From JAADHI01 sp964451325 (GTDB lineage: Bacteria > Nitrospirota > Nitrospiria > SBBL01 > JAADHI01), in assembly GCA_964451325.1 (NCBI GenBank), contig CAYVHO010000004.1:1-64000 (forward strand): a stretch of 64,000 nt of DNA, read 5' to 3'. Each line of letters begins with the position of its first letter. Within the stretch, counting starts at the first letter, position 1. The notes beneath the pieces were generated by a model. That model was not told the origin of the DNA. It made no database searches and saw only the letters and a program-made list of their open reading frames with translations. Below are positions 53,201 to 61,717 of this stretch, piece after piece. The position numbers and the translations under genes are program-made.

Positions 53201-53452
53201 CTCAGACTTCGGCCTATCCTAATCACCACGGTGACGACCGCCCTGGGGCTGATTCCTCTGCTTCTCTCTTCAGGCACAGGAAGCGAAGTACAGCGTCCAC
53301 TTGCAACGGTTGTGACCGGAGGATTGGTGACCTCTACGGTGATCACCCTGCTGTTGATCCCGGCATTTTACAAGTGGTTTGCGGTTAAACCCGAACATGC
53401 TGTGAAAGCACAACCCGTACTTCCCTTGAAACCAGAGGGTGCGATCACTTGA
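50300..53452 (+). CDS. heavy-metal RND efflux pump (CzcA/CusA type)
   Basis: A 1050-residue RND pump, LPVDAFPDVTPALVQV at the N-terminus and TM4 segment SLGGLVIAIGMMVDGTIVVVEN with the proton-relay Asp and Glu. It has the same length as its paralogue at 20324 but a different TM4 motif, so the two operons may export different metals. AAGGAA precedes the ATG. Confidence 0.93.
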   Translation: MQKLIDFSLNNRLMVIVLACLVLAAGYASYLKLPVDAFPDVTPALVQVFTETEGLAPEEIERYVTYPVEVAMNGLPDLKQIRSVSNFGLSVVNIYFEDGTDIYFARQLVNERLQLARDSIPEGFGEPSMGPISTGLGQVLFFFVEDETKERGPEEMRKIQDWIIQFNLQSVPGITEVLSLGGEVKQFQVLVRPTDLLRYKLSLSEVVDAVKKNNANVGAQYIVKGAEQFIVRSVGLAKSIVDLEGIIVKSVDGTPIFLKQIADIEIGGEVRQGLATMDGEGETVVGMVLKLIGTNTSTVIRDAKIRMAEINKILPPGIKMVPYYDQATLVAKCIKTVTDALLEGIILVILVLLVFMGAVRPAIVVAVTIPFSIFFAFILMNLYDLSANLMSLGGLVIAIGMMVDGTIVVVENIDRLLRESDPEEPRIHVVARACKEVARPIFFAIAIIVVVFLPLMTLQGVEGKTFKPLAFTVAFAMVGSLIYALILAPVAAQILMRRPKGLVSTPSGEAPEGFVTRGLLFVYRPLVTFFVNNRWVAVLVFFVVLGIGAVIFPRLGTEFVPRLNEGDLLVRATMAPSISLDEAAATITRFERRLKEQFPEVIRVVTRVGRGEVGAHADPVNNAEAFVALKPQEEWTTAKTPEELYTKMSAAFESFPGVRFNFTQPIAAAVDELLTGTKAELAIKIFGEDMDVLQDKAAEIEKVIKGIRGAADVQKDQLTGTPQLRIIIDREAIARYGINVDDVQQTIRTAVGGEKAGQIFEGIPRFDILVRYAKKDRDRVEVIRQILIPSPQGPMVPLMDLALIEEIVGPRQITRENNHRFVTVQTNVRGRDMGSFVAEAQEAIDAQVKLPPGYLVSWGGQFELQQEANRRLALVVPVTILIVFLMLFSSFNSLKSALLIMIVIPLALIGGGVSLWLTGQNLSVPSSIGFIALFGIALEDAMVLVTYLNQLTKDGVEQDKASIKGGCLRLRPILITTVTTALGLIPLLLSSGTGSEVQRPLATVVTGGLVTSTVITLLLIPAFYKWFAVKPEHAVKAQPVLPLKPEGAIT

Positions 53453-53493
53453 TTTGGGGATTTGTTCCGTCAGCCTTAAAATAAGGAGAAAGA

Positions 53494-53817
53494 ATGAAAG
53501 AAATTAAAGCTTACATCAAGCCGCATAAACTCTCACCAGTGACCTTGGCCCTTCACAAAATACCTGAGTTGACGGGCATGAGTGTCATTGACGCAAAGGG
53601 TTACGGGAGAAGCCGGGCACAAAACTACGGCTTGAAAGACTATGTCCCACACGTCAAAATAGAAGTCGTCTGTACAGATGATTTAGTTGATACCGTGATC
53701 GCGATCATTGAAAAAGCCGCTTATACGGGTTTACGCGGGGACGGGAAAATTTATGTGAGTCCTGTCGAAAATGCCGTGCGTATTGAAACGGGAGAACGAG
53801 GAGAAGATGCCGTTTGA
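53494..53817 (+). CDS. PII-family signal protein with shortened T-loop (metal-efflux type)
   Basis: A 107-residue PII protein: IKAYIKPHKLSPVTLALHKI at the start, B-loop TGLRGDGKIYV and C-terminal RIETGERGEDAV are conserved. The T-loop (GYGRSRAQNYGLKDYVPHV) is about eight residues shorter than in GlnB/GlnK and lacks the uridylylated tyrosine context. Such PII variants are known in operons with CzcABC-type pumps (the PII new group). It probably regulates metal export rather than nitrogen. AAGGAG before the ATG. Confidence 0.88.
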   Translation: MKEIKAYIKPHKLSPVTLALHKIPELTGMSVIDAKGYGRSRAQNYGLKDYVPHVKIEVVCTDDLVDTVIAIIEKAAYTGLRGDGKIYVSPVENAVRIETGERGEDAV

Positions 53818-53845
53818 AATCTTCTTGTTAAGTGAGGAGGATGTC

Positions 53846-54700
53846 ATGAAAACAAAAATCAGATTGATTGCAATTGTGTTGTTTCCCGCCTTGTTGCTGA
53901 TGGGTTGCGGTTCCACCGTTGCCCCTGGGAAAATGGGGCTTCGATGGCAGCCGCTAACTTCCGGTTTAGGCAAAGAACCGCTAAAAGAGGGTTTTTATGG
54001 ACACATGCCCTGGAACGACGTTCTGATTATGTCGGTACAATGGCAGAGTTTTACCGAGCGCATTGATGTGTTGACGAAGGATGATTTGCACATCGAAATA
54101 GAAGCTTCCGTGCGGGTCAAACCGCTGGTCAAGGAATTATCCCAACTGAAACTGATGATCGGATCAAATTTTTACCCCAGCGTCGTAAAGCCGGAGTTTC
54201 TCACTGTTGCCAGAAATACCCTGGCAAACTATTTACTCGTTGAAATTCCAGAAAATAGTCCGGAGATTGAAGTCAAGATAAGACAGGCTTTGGTTGAACG
54301 GATGAAGGGAAAACATCTTGAAATTGATAATGTCACCATCAGTGATATTGATTTCACCAGTGGGGTACTGCGGGCCATTGAGACAAAACTTGCAAAGGAG
54401 CAGGAAATGGTTCAAAAGGACTTTGAGCTTGAAATAGCGGTTAAGGATGCTGAAATTGCCAGGGTCAGAGCAAAGGGCGCGGCCGATTCTCTTCAGATCA
54501 GTGCCGTTGGGCAAGCGGAGGCCCAGAAGATTCGAGCAGCCGGTCAAGCAGAATCTCAGAAAATTATTGATCAAACCCTGACAACACGCTTCTTGCAATT
54601 CAAGGCCTTTGAAAGCCCCAATACAAAGTTCATCTATGTGCCGACCGGAAGAGATGGTTTACCTATTATCGTCAACCCGGAAGCGGGACCGATGCACTAA
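53846..54700 (+). CDS. SPFH/Band 7 lipoprotein
   Basis: A 284-residue SPFH (stomatin/prohibitin) domain protein with a lipoprotein signal peptide (lipobox LLMGC, Cys about 17). The SPFH core runs from about 25 to 190 (FYGHMPWNDVLIMSVQW, DLHIEIEASVRVKP), followed by an Ala/Glu-rich coiled coil (about 185-245). SPFH proteins form membrane microdomain rings and often modulate proteases or transporters. Lipidated periplasmic forms are uncommon. It lies between the PII gene and the P-type ATPase gene, abutting the latter. AGGAGG precedes the ATG. Confidence 0.85.
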   Translation: MKTKIRLIAIVLFPALLLMGCGSTVAPGKMGLRWQPLTSGLGKEPLKEGFYGHMPWNDVLIMSVQWQSFTERIDVLTKDDLHIEIEASVRVKPLVKELSQLKLMIGSNFYPSVVKPEFLTVARNTLANYLLVEIPENSPEIEVKIRQALVERMKGKHLEIDNVTISDIDFTSGVLRAIETKLAKEQEMVQKDFELEIAVKDAEIARVRAKGAADSLQISAVGQAEAQKIRAAGQAESQKIIDQTLTTRFLQFKAFESPNTKFIYVPTGRDGLPIIVNPEAGPMH

Positions 54701-56614
54701 ATGATGGAAGCGATGGACGACGACACACACTTTGAGGGAAAGTGGTGGCAATGGCCGCCTTTGCGCAACGGTCTAATCGCTGGTGTCTTGGCGAGTATTG
54801 CTTTCGTTTTAGGATATCTGGGTTTTATTTCTCAGCCCCTGGAAAACATGCTCTACATGCTATCCATCCCCATCGGCGGATGGTATTGGGTGCGCGAGGG
54901 GATTGAAACACTTGTCTCGGAACGAGAAATCGGCATTGATTTACTGATGATTGCCGCGACGACGGGTGCCGCCATCCTGGGACTTTGGAATGAAGCGGCT
55001 TTTCTCGTTTTTCTTTATGCAGCGGCGGAAGGGTTGGAGGAGTACACACATGCCCGTGCCCGCTCGGCCATTCGCGCGCTACTTGACCTGGCCCCGAAAG
55101 AAGCTTGTCTGCTTAAAAATGGAGCAGAAACGGTCGTGCCTGCCGAGCAGCTTGTGCCCGGCGACCGTTTTCGTGTGCGACCGGGTGAGTCTATCCCGAC
55201 GGATGGTGTAATCCGTGTCGGCATATCCAGTTTAGATGAATCTCAAATTACAGGAGAACCCCTGCCAATTGACAAAGGTGTGGGCATGAAGGTTTTTGCG
55301 GGTTCATTGAATCAAGAAGGCGCTTTGGACGTTGAGGCGACAAAACGCTTCGCGGACAATACCCTCTCTAAGATGATTTATCTTGTGGAAGCAGCCCAGG
55401 AACAAAAGGGCAAGGCGCAACAATGGATTGACCGTTTTGGCCGTCGTTACACTCCGCTGGTCTTGCTTGCCGCAATCCTCATGATCGTCGTTCCCTGGGT
55501 TTTAGGACTTTCAATGACATCCTGGTCTCAGCGAGCCGTCGTCCTACTCGTGGCGGCAGCCCCCTGTGCCTTGATTATGTCGATGCCGGTTGCCATGGCT
55601 GCGGGTATCGGATCGGCAGGGAAGCGCGGCATATTGATCAAAGGTGGTGTGCATCTGGAGCATTTGGGGGTGATTAAAGTCGTTGCTTTTGACAAGACGG
55701 GTACTTTGACAAAGGGAAAACCCGAGGTCAGCGACATCATCTCACTAAAAGGCCAAGAAGATTTTTGGCTTTCCGTTGCCGCTGGTTTAGAAGTATATTC
55801 TGAACATCCATTGGGAAAGTCCATCGTTGAAAGTGTCCGATCAAGGGGGCTTTCGCTAAAAAAAGTGACAGATTTCGAGGCCCTGACTGGCGCAGGTGCT
55901 AAGGGCCGTATGGATGGAGCATGCTGGATGATTGGAAAACCCAGTCTCTTTGAAAAAATGGGAGGATTTTCGGATACAGTCTGCAAGGAAATCGAAGTAC
56001 TCCAGAAATCGGGTAAAACAGTGGTCTTGGTGGCGAAGGAAACAGATTTATACGGCATCATTGCTTTGCAAGATCAGCCACGGCTTGAGGCCTGTGCTGC
56101 GATAAAAGGCCTGCATAAAATGGGGATAAAAACGGCAATGCTGACGGGAGATAACGTCTTGACTGCAAATAGGGTTGCCGACTCACTTGGGATCGACGCT
56201 ATTTACGCAGCCTTGCTTCCTGAGGAAAAAGTCAGTGCTGTGAAAGCACTTGAAGTACGCTATGGGCCGGTATTAATGGTCGGGGATGGGGTCAATGATG
56301 CGCCCGCTCTGGCTGCAGCGACCTGCGGCGCATCAATGGGGGCCGCAGGAAGCGATGCGGCAATTGAGGCCGCAGATGTTGCCCTGATGTCTGATGATCT
56401 CTCAAAAGTCGAAGCTGCCTTGCGGTTAGGACGCGTCACCCGTCGGATCAGCAAACAAAATATTGTTTTTTCTTTGATTGTCTTGGGTTTGTTAATCCCA
56501 TCGGCACTTGGGGGTTTTTTGAGTATCGCTGCGGTTGTCTTTTTTCATGAAGCCAGCGAACTCTTAGCGGTAGCGAATGGTTTAAGAGTGGCACGGTTTG
56601 TGAAACAAAACTAA
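54701..56614 (+). CDS. P1B-type heavy-metal-transporting ATPase without HMA domain
   Basis: A 637-residue P-type ATPase. Actuator TGE at 184-186, membrane metal-site motif APC at 287-289, phosphorylation DKTGT at 331-335, SEHPLGKS and GDGVNDAPAL. The cytoplasmic N-terminus is short, with no CxxC metal-binding domain. The usual P1B motif is CPC or SPC; APC leaves a single cysteine, so specificity is unusual. It exports metal from cytoplasm to periplasm, feeding the tripartite pump. Starts at the base after the SPFH stop codon. Confidence 0.92.
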   Translation: MMEAMDDDTHFEGKWWQWPPLRNGLIAGVLASIAFVLGYLGFISQPLENMLYMLSIPIGGWYWVREGIETLVSEREIGIDLLMIAATTGAAILGLWNEAAFLVFLYAAAEGLEEYTHARARSAIRALLDLAPKEACLLKNGAETVVPAEQLVPGDRFRVRPGESIPTDGVIRVGISSLDESQITGEPLPIDKGVGMKVFAGSLNQEGALDVEATKRFADNTLSKMIYLVEAAQEQKGKAQQWIDRFGRRYTPLVLLAAILMIVVPWVLGLSMTSWSQRAVVLLVAAAPCALIMSMPVAMAAGIGSAGKRGILIKGGVHLEHLGVIKVVAFDKTGTLTKGKPEVSDIISLKGQEDFWLSVAAGLEVYSEHPLGKSIVESVRSRGLSLKKVTDFEALTGAGAKGRMDGACWMIGKPSLFEKMGGFSDTVCKEIEVLQKSGKTVVLVAKETDLYGIIALQDQPRLEACAAIKGLHKMGIKTAMLTGDNVLTANRVADSLGIDAIYAALLPEEKVSAVKALEVRYGPVLMVGDGVNDAPALAAATCGASMGAAGSDAAIEAADVALMSDDLSKVEAALRLGRVTRRISKQNIVFSLIVLGLLIPSALGGFLSIAAVVFFHEASELLAVANGLRVARFVKQN

Positions 56615-56776
56615 GGGTTCTCGCAGTATAGGAGACCCATAAAAACCGGACAACTCTATTTGCTTTTAAGATTACATTGATCATTGCTTGTGCGACGCCG
56701 TGCAAAATGAGATTATTGCTGTCAAATAGCCTGCAATCGAGATCGATTTAATCCTGAATTTAAAGGGAGAAAAACA

Positions 56777-57850
56777 ATGACGGATTCAAATAAAAATCTT
56801 TTTTCAGAATTAAAAATGGGTCCTCTTACACTTTCAAATCGCATGGTCATGGCACCGATGACCCGTGACCGTGCTGCGGCAGATGGAAACGTGCCACAAG
56901 AAATGAATGTGACTTATTACCGACAACGGGCGAATGCGGGTTTGATTATCACGGAAGGATCTCAGGTATCCCCGCAAGGTATGGGTTATCCGGTCACCCC
57001 CGGTATTCACAGCGAAGCACAGCTTGCAGGCTGGAAAAAAGTCACAGAAGCCGTGCATGAAGCAGGCGGGCGGATTTTTTTACAGCTTTGGCATGTCGGA
57101 CGAATTTCTCACCCCTCCTATCAGGAGAATGCTGCTCTGCCGGTTGCCCCCTCAGCCATCAAACCCGCTGGAGAATCCTTCACCTATGAGGGTCTGAAAC
57201 CTTTTGTGACACCTCGCGCCCTTGAAACCGATGAAATACCCGGCATAGTCAATCAATTTAAACAGGGGGCTGAAAAAGCCTTGGCTGCAGGGTTTGATGG
57301 GGTTGAGCTTCACGGAGCCAATGGCTACCTATTGGACCAGTTTTTAAAAAGCGGCACAAATCAACGGACAGACCGCTATGGGGGATCGATTGAAAATCGT
57401 GCGCGGCTGTTGATGGAAATCACAGACGCCGTGATTTCTGTTTGGGGTGTGGGTCGTGTTGGCGTGCGTCTTTCACCAGGGGGTGGATTTAACGATATGT
57501 CGGATGCAAACCCCGAAGCAACATTTAATACCGTCGCAAGACAACTCAGCACACGGGCGCTGGCTTATCTGCATATCGTTGAAACACTTGAATCGGTTTC
57601 TGCATTTGATTACAAAAAACTGAGACAAAACTTCGAAGGTTTATACATCGCCAATGCGGCATACGACCAAAAACGTGCCACGGATGCGATTATATCCGGT
57701 AACGCTGACATGGTTTCTTTTGCCCAGCTCTATCTTGCCAATCCCGATTTGCTTGCACGTTTTAAAAAAGGTGCAGCACTCAACACCCCAGATCCAGACA
57801 CCTTTTACGGTGGAAATGAAAAGGGATACATTGATTATCCGAGTCTTTAA
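56777..57850 (+). CDS. Old Yellow Enzyme family flavin oxidoreductase (NemA-like)
   Basis: A 357-residue FMN enzyme that reduces activated alkenes and nitro compounds with NAD(P)H. TIM-barrel motifs: NRMVMAPMTR, LQLWHVGRISH, the substrate-binding HGANGYLLDQFL (His-x2-Asn) and DRYGGSIENR. Near full length. GGGAG precedes the ATG. It follows the metal operon but has a separate 160-base gap, so is probably independent. Confidence 0.92.
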   Translation: MTDSNKNLFSELKMGPLTLSNRMVMAPMTRDRAAADGNVPQEMNVTYYRQRANAGLIITEGSQVSPQGMGYPVTPGIHSEAQLAGWKKVTEAVHEAGGRIFLQLWHVGRISHPSYQENAALPVAPSAIKPAGESFTYEGLKPFVTPRALETDEIPGIVNQFKQGAEKALAAGFDGVELHGANGYLLDQFLKSGTNQRTDRYGGSIENRARLLMEITDAVISVWGVGRVGVRLSPGGGFNDMSDANPEATFNTVARQLSTRALAYLHIVETLESVSAFDYKKLRQNFEGLYIANAAYDQKRATDAIISGNADMVSFAQLYLANPDLLARFKKGAALNTPDPDTFYGGNEKGYIDYPSL

Positions 57851-57917
57851 GGAGTAAGGCTCCTTCCCTCTTATCCTAAAACATTTATAATTGGTTTAAT
57901 TTGAGGGAGGCCTACCG

Positions 57918-58030
57918 ATGGTCTTGGCCGTTTTATATTTCAAAAAAAAGAAAATTGCCCGAGCGTCTTTTTTGTGACCGGGGTTTTGATTTTGGCCGCA
58001 CTGCTGACACAAACAGAAATTTTAACTTAG
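57918..58030 (+). pseudogene. small membrane peptide gene with a homopolymer frameshift
   Basis: A GGGAGG ribosome site lies 8 bases before an ATG that opens MVLAVLYFKKKKIARASFL and stops. If one base is added in the T-run near 57968-57973, the frame continues as VTGVLILAALLTQTEILT, giving a 37-39-residue single-span peptide. It could be a disrupted small gene, a sequencing error in the T-run, or slippage. Confidence 0.35.
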
Positions 58031-58106
58031 AGACTTAGAAAATATACTTTAATGGTTTTGTGAATGAAGCTCGGGTGAAGACAGTCTGAAGATGAGATGC
58101 AAAGAC

Positions 58107-58131
58107 GGGGAGTTATTTGTTCATAACCCCC
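58107..58131 (-). terminator. hairpin downstream of rpmB
   Basis: Stem GGGG-A-GTTAT / ATAAC-CCCC with a 6-base loop, 15 bases past the rpmB stop. The U-tract is weak (TCTTTG), so this may be a terminator or a 3' stabilising structure. Confidence 0.5.
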
Positions 58132-58146
58132 TAGAGCGCGACTTGT

Positions 58147-58338
58147 CTAACCCACTTTGACGACTTTTCCGGAGCGAATACAGCGGGTACAGGCGCGTAT
58201 CTTTTTAATTGTTTTGCCAATAAGGGCACGAACGTGCTGAAGGTTCGGGCGAAAAACACGCTTTGTTTTGTTATGTGCATGACTGACGTTGTTTCCGACC
58301 TGACGGCGTTTTCCACAAAGATCACATACTCTGGCCAT
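58147..58338 (-). CDS. rpmB: 50S ribosomal protein L28
   Basis: A 63-residue L28. Starts MARVCDLCGKRRQVGNNVSH; CxxC pairs in CDLC and CTRC make this the zinc-binding (C+) form. ATG at 58336-58338 with GGAG upstream; the open frame extends upstream only by chance. No rpmG follows. Adjacent to recG on the opposite strand. Confidence 0.95.
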   Translation of the reverse strand: MARVCDLCGKRRQVGNNVSHAHNKTKRVFRPNLQHVRALIGKTIKKIRACTRCIRSGKVVKVG

Positions 58339-58499
58339 TTTTAATTCTCCTAAATTGATTCGCAAAAGACAGACATGATAACATGCGACCCCCTGATTAA
58401 CAAGTGAATTTTGTGAATCAAAATCAGTGGTTTGCACTTGAGAAAAAGATAGGTTTTTAAATAAAAACAACTTGTTCTGAAGAGGGTTTTTAAGTCAAA

Positions 58500-60611
58500 A
58501 TGTCATCCCAATTCCCCTGGAAAACCGATCTGCAATACATCAAAGGCATCGGTCCAAAACGGGCATTTCTACTCAAGAAACTCAATCTCTTTACCTTAGA
58601 AGATCTTCTCTATTTTGTGCCTTTTCGTTACGAAGATCGGGCCGAACTCAAAAAGATTGCCCAGCTTACAGCCGGAAAAATCGAAACGGTTGAAGGGGAG
58701 GTCATGGCGGTCAGTTTGACTGAAACGCCACGCAGACGCATGAAAATTGTGGATGTAGCGATTTCAGATACTTCGGGTCTTTTGCATGCAAAATGGTTTA
58801 ATCAGCAATATTTAAAAAACTACTTCAAAAAAGGCGACCGCGTGATGCTCTCCGGCCTTGTAAAAGCCAATCATTTCGGCGGGCGCACCATCGAAATGGA
58901 AAACCCCATCTACGAGCGGGTTGAGGCTGATGAGGCGCTACACATGGATCGCATTGTCCCAGTGTATCACGAAATCAAAGGGTTCACGAATAAGCAAATT
59001 CGGTCGGTGATGAAACAGGTACTAGAACGCTACGCAGATCACATTCCTGAAATGCTGCCTTTAGTTTTAATCGAAAGATATCGCCTGCTTCCGCTTTTTC
59101 AAGCCATTCAAGAAATACATTTCCCTTTGAAAGAAACCGATGTTTCTTTGTTAAATCAGGGCCGGGGGCCGGCGCATCGACGGCTGATTTTTGATGAGCT
59201 TTTTATTCTTCAAACGGGCTTGGCCTTGCGGAAAAAAGGGAGGTCTGAACAGGTTTCAGGTATTGCTTTTAAAATTGATACGCCTTCACCCACATCGCTT
59301 AAAAAACTATTGCCCTTTTCTTTGACTGACGCACAAGAACGTGTTCTTTCTGAAATTCGTGCCGATATGTCTAAACCCTTTGTGATGAGTCGGCTGATCC
59401 AAGGAGATGTGGGTTGCGGCAAAACGCTTGTGGCCTTGATGTCCATCTTAATTGCGATTGACAATCTCCAACAAACCGCACTCATGGCCCCAACAGAAAT
59501 TCTGGCTGTGCAGCATTATTTCGCGCTGAAAACGTATTTGCAGGCCTTAGGAAAATCTGTGCTTTTACTCACCAGTGATATGAGAAAAAAGGCAAAAGAT
59601 GAAGTTTTGGGGGCTGTTGCAGCAGGGGATTGTGATTTATTGATTGGCACACATGCCTTGATCCAAAAAGCGGTCAATTTTAAAAACTTAGGGTTTGTGG
59701 TTGTGGATGAGCAGCATAAATTTGGCGTATTACAGCGTGTGACTTTGCTCAAAAAAGGCATACAGCCTGACTTATTGATTATGACGGCGACTCCCATTCC
59801 CCGAACTTTGGCCCTGACGCTTTATGGAGATTTGAGTCTTTCGGTCATCGATGAATTGCCTCCGGGTCGTTCTCCGATTCACACACGTTTGCATTATGGC
59901 AATAAACGGGATGTGGTTTATCGTTTTATCGCGACTGAGATTCAAAAGGGGAGACAGGCCTTTGTGGTTTGCCCCTTGGTAGAAATCTCTGAAAAACTGG
60001 ATCTAAAAGCCGCAACAGAGCGTTTTGAATATTTTAAAAATGAGGTTTTTCCTGGGCTCAGTCTCGCGCTTTTACATGGGAAAATGAAAAGAGATGAAAA
60101 AGAAGCGGTCATGGCTGCATTTAAAGACGGAAAAATTAATTTACTGGTCGCGACAACGGTGGTCGAGGTGGGTATTGATATTCCAAACGCGACGGTCATG
60201 GCGATTGAGCATGCGGAGCGTTTTGGTCTGTCCCAACTGCATCAGCTTCGGGGGCGCGTGGGCCGAGGAAGGGAGCAGTCTTATTGTCTCATGATTGCGG
60301 ATTATCCCATCTCAAAAGAGGGCAAGCGGCGTTTGAAGGCCATGGTGCAAACGACAGATGGGTTTAAGATTGCAGAAGAAGATTTGTCGATTCGTGGGCC
60401 AGGGGAATTCTTTGGTACAAAACAGTCGGGGCTTCCCAAACTGCAAGTGGCAAACTTGATGAGAGATGTTAAAATATTAGAGATTGCGCGAAAAGAGGCT
60501 TTTAACTGGGTGTTAAAACACCCGATGCTTCAAGATGTGGAAAGCCAGCCCATTCGAGCCTTTCTTGAAAGGAAGTGGCACGGCAAGTTAGAATGGCTTT
60601 CCATTGCCTAA
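58500..60611 (+). CDS. recG: ATP-dependent DNA helicase RecG
   Basis: A 703-residue RecG. Wedge/OB domain at about 50-190, then SF2 helicase motors: Walker A GDVGCGKT, motif II DEQHKFG, motif III TATPIPRTL and motif VI QLRGRVGRG. It reverses stalled forks and processes Holliday junctions. Length normal. The nearest ribosome-site-like GAGGG is 13 bases from the ATG. Confidence 0.96.
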   Translation: MSSQFPWKTDLQYIKGIGPKRAFLLKKLNLFTLEDLLYFVPFRYEDRAELKKIAQLTAGKIETVEGEVMAVSLTETPRRRMKIVDVAISDTSGLLHAKWFNQQYLKNYFKKGDRVMLSGLVKANHFGGRTIEMENPIYERVEADEALHMDRIVPVYHEIKGFTNKQIRSVMKQVLERYADHIPEMLPLVLIERYRLLPLFQAIQEIHFPLKETDVSLLNQGRGPAHRRLIFDELFILQTGLALRKKGRSEQVSGIAFKIDTPSPTSLKKLLPFSLTDAQERVLSEIRADMSKPFVMSRLIQGDVGCGKTLVALMSILIAIDNLQQTALMAPTEILAVQHYFALKTYLQALGKSVLLLTSDMRKKAKDEVLGAVAAGDCDLLIGTHALIQKAVNFKNLGFVVVDEQHKFGVLQRVTLLKKGIQPDLLIMTATPIPRTLALTLYGDLSLSVIDELPPGRSPIHTRLHYGNKRDVVYRFIATEIQKGRQAFVVCPLVEISEKLDLKAATERFEYFKNEVFPGLSLALLHGKMKRDEKEAVMAAFKDGKINLLVATTVVEVGIDIPNATVMAIEHAERFGLSQLHQLRGRVGRGREQSYCLMIADYPISKEGKRRLKAMVQTTDGFKIAEEDLSIRGPGEFFGTKQSGLPKLQVANLMRDVKILEIARKEAFNWVLKHPMLQDVESQPIRAFLERKWHGKLEWLSIA

Positions 60612-60638
60612 AATAAAATCAGTAGAGCTGAATCAGAG

Positions 60639-61046
60639 ATGAAATTTTCTTTTAGTACCTTTACGAATAAAGGTTTGGCGCTCATTGAGCGTCTGACTGC
60701 CCGCACAACTTGGAAAGACGATCTCAGTCGGGGATTTCACATGATTTTTACGGGAGGCGTTTTTCTGGCCGATCGTTCTTTTTCTGAGCTTGAAACCATA
60801 CGGCTTCGGCGGCAACTGGAACAGATCGAAGAAAAACTTTCTTTGGTTTATCTAAGACTGGGAAAAAAAAGTATGGATCACTGGAACCATCGACAGAATT
60901 TGGACGAGAAAGAAAAAAATAAAATCTTTCAAAAAATTGACAGCCTTCTCCAAGAACAAGAAAAGCTCACGGCGCAAATCGCTGCGACAAAAAATACGCC
61001 GCCATCAGATTTTTCAAAACCACCTGAGTCTCTTTCGGATCAATAA
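60639..61046 (+). CDS. small coiled-coil protein of unknown function
   Basis: A 135-residue cytoplasmic-looking protein without signal peptide. Residues about 55-80 and 95-120 form Leu/Glu/Lys-rich helices (LRRQLEQIEEKLSLVYLRLG; IFQKIDSLLQEQEKLTAQI), suggesting a coiled coil. Not recognised. Possibly cotranscribed with recG, 27 bases upstream. Confidence 0.6.
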   Translation: MKFSFSTFTNKGLALIERLTARTTWKDDLSRGFHMIFTGGVFLADRSFSELETIRLRRQLEQIEEKLSLVYLRLGKKSMDHWNHRQNLDEKEKNKIFQKIDSLLQEQEKLTAQIAATKNTPPSDFSKPPESLSDQ

Positions 61047-61229
61047 GGAAAACCTCTTTCTGTTTCAGACTATGATTTGCGAGAAGTGATTTTATTGGAT
61101 CGTTTCATGCAAACTTCTCAAACTTGATCATTCAAGACCGATATTCCTGCTTTTCTGCTATTGCTTTCTGAGGGATGCAACAGTAGACTGTCGCGTCACT
61201 TCCTGTTTAACTTTCACGAGAGGTCCGAG

Positions 61230-61670
61230 ATGTTTTTTGCAATAATACGATCCCTAAAGATATGGACTGTTTTGACCTTCCTGATTGCCACTTATGTTTT
61301 GATGTCTTTTTCGGTCATGAATGCACAGGCCGAAAACCCTTCAGCCGCTGAAATTGAACAGTATGTGCGTGCAAGAATTGATATGGGTGAAAACATCGGT
61401 GCATTTTTCAAAAATCGGGAACGACCTCAATTTGGCCCTGAAGGCGGCCCCTCTATGGAGGCTTTGCAAAAATTGACCGATGAAATCAATACCTTCGTCG
61501 GAAATATCTTGTCGAAACATGAACTCACCATCGAAACATATCAGAAAAGAAGCCCTGATGTTTTTGCAGACAAGGCGGGTGTAAGTGCGTTTCTTGATGC
61601 TCACCCAGACCTCAAAAAAAGATATGAAGTGCTTCCTCAAAACCCCATGGGTGGGCGGAGAAGCCATTAA
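61230..61670 (+). CDS. small exported protein of unknown function
   Basis: A 146-residue protein with a signal peptide (to about residue 34, ending NAQAE) and a helical mature part (SAAEIEQYVRARIDMGENI; KRYEVLPQNPMGGRRSH at the end). No family recognised. The ATG at 61230 follows GAGAGG by about 8 bases. Upstream of the polysaccharide cluster; link unclear. Confidence 0.6.
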   Translation: MFFAIIRSLKIWTVLTFLIATYVLMSFSVMNAQAENPSAAEIEQYVRARIDMGENIGAFFKNRERPQFGPEGGPSMEALQKLTDEINTFVGNILSKHELTIETYQKRSPDVFADKAGVSAFLDAHPDLKKRYEVLPQNPMGGRRSH

Positions 61671-61717
61671 CTCATCCGCAATCGATAGGCTTTAAAAGAA
61701 TTTCTGGAAAATTTGAA

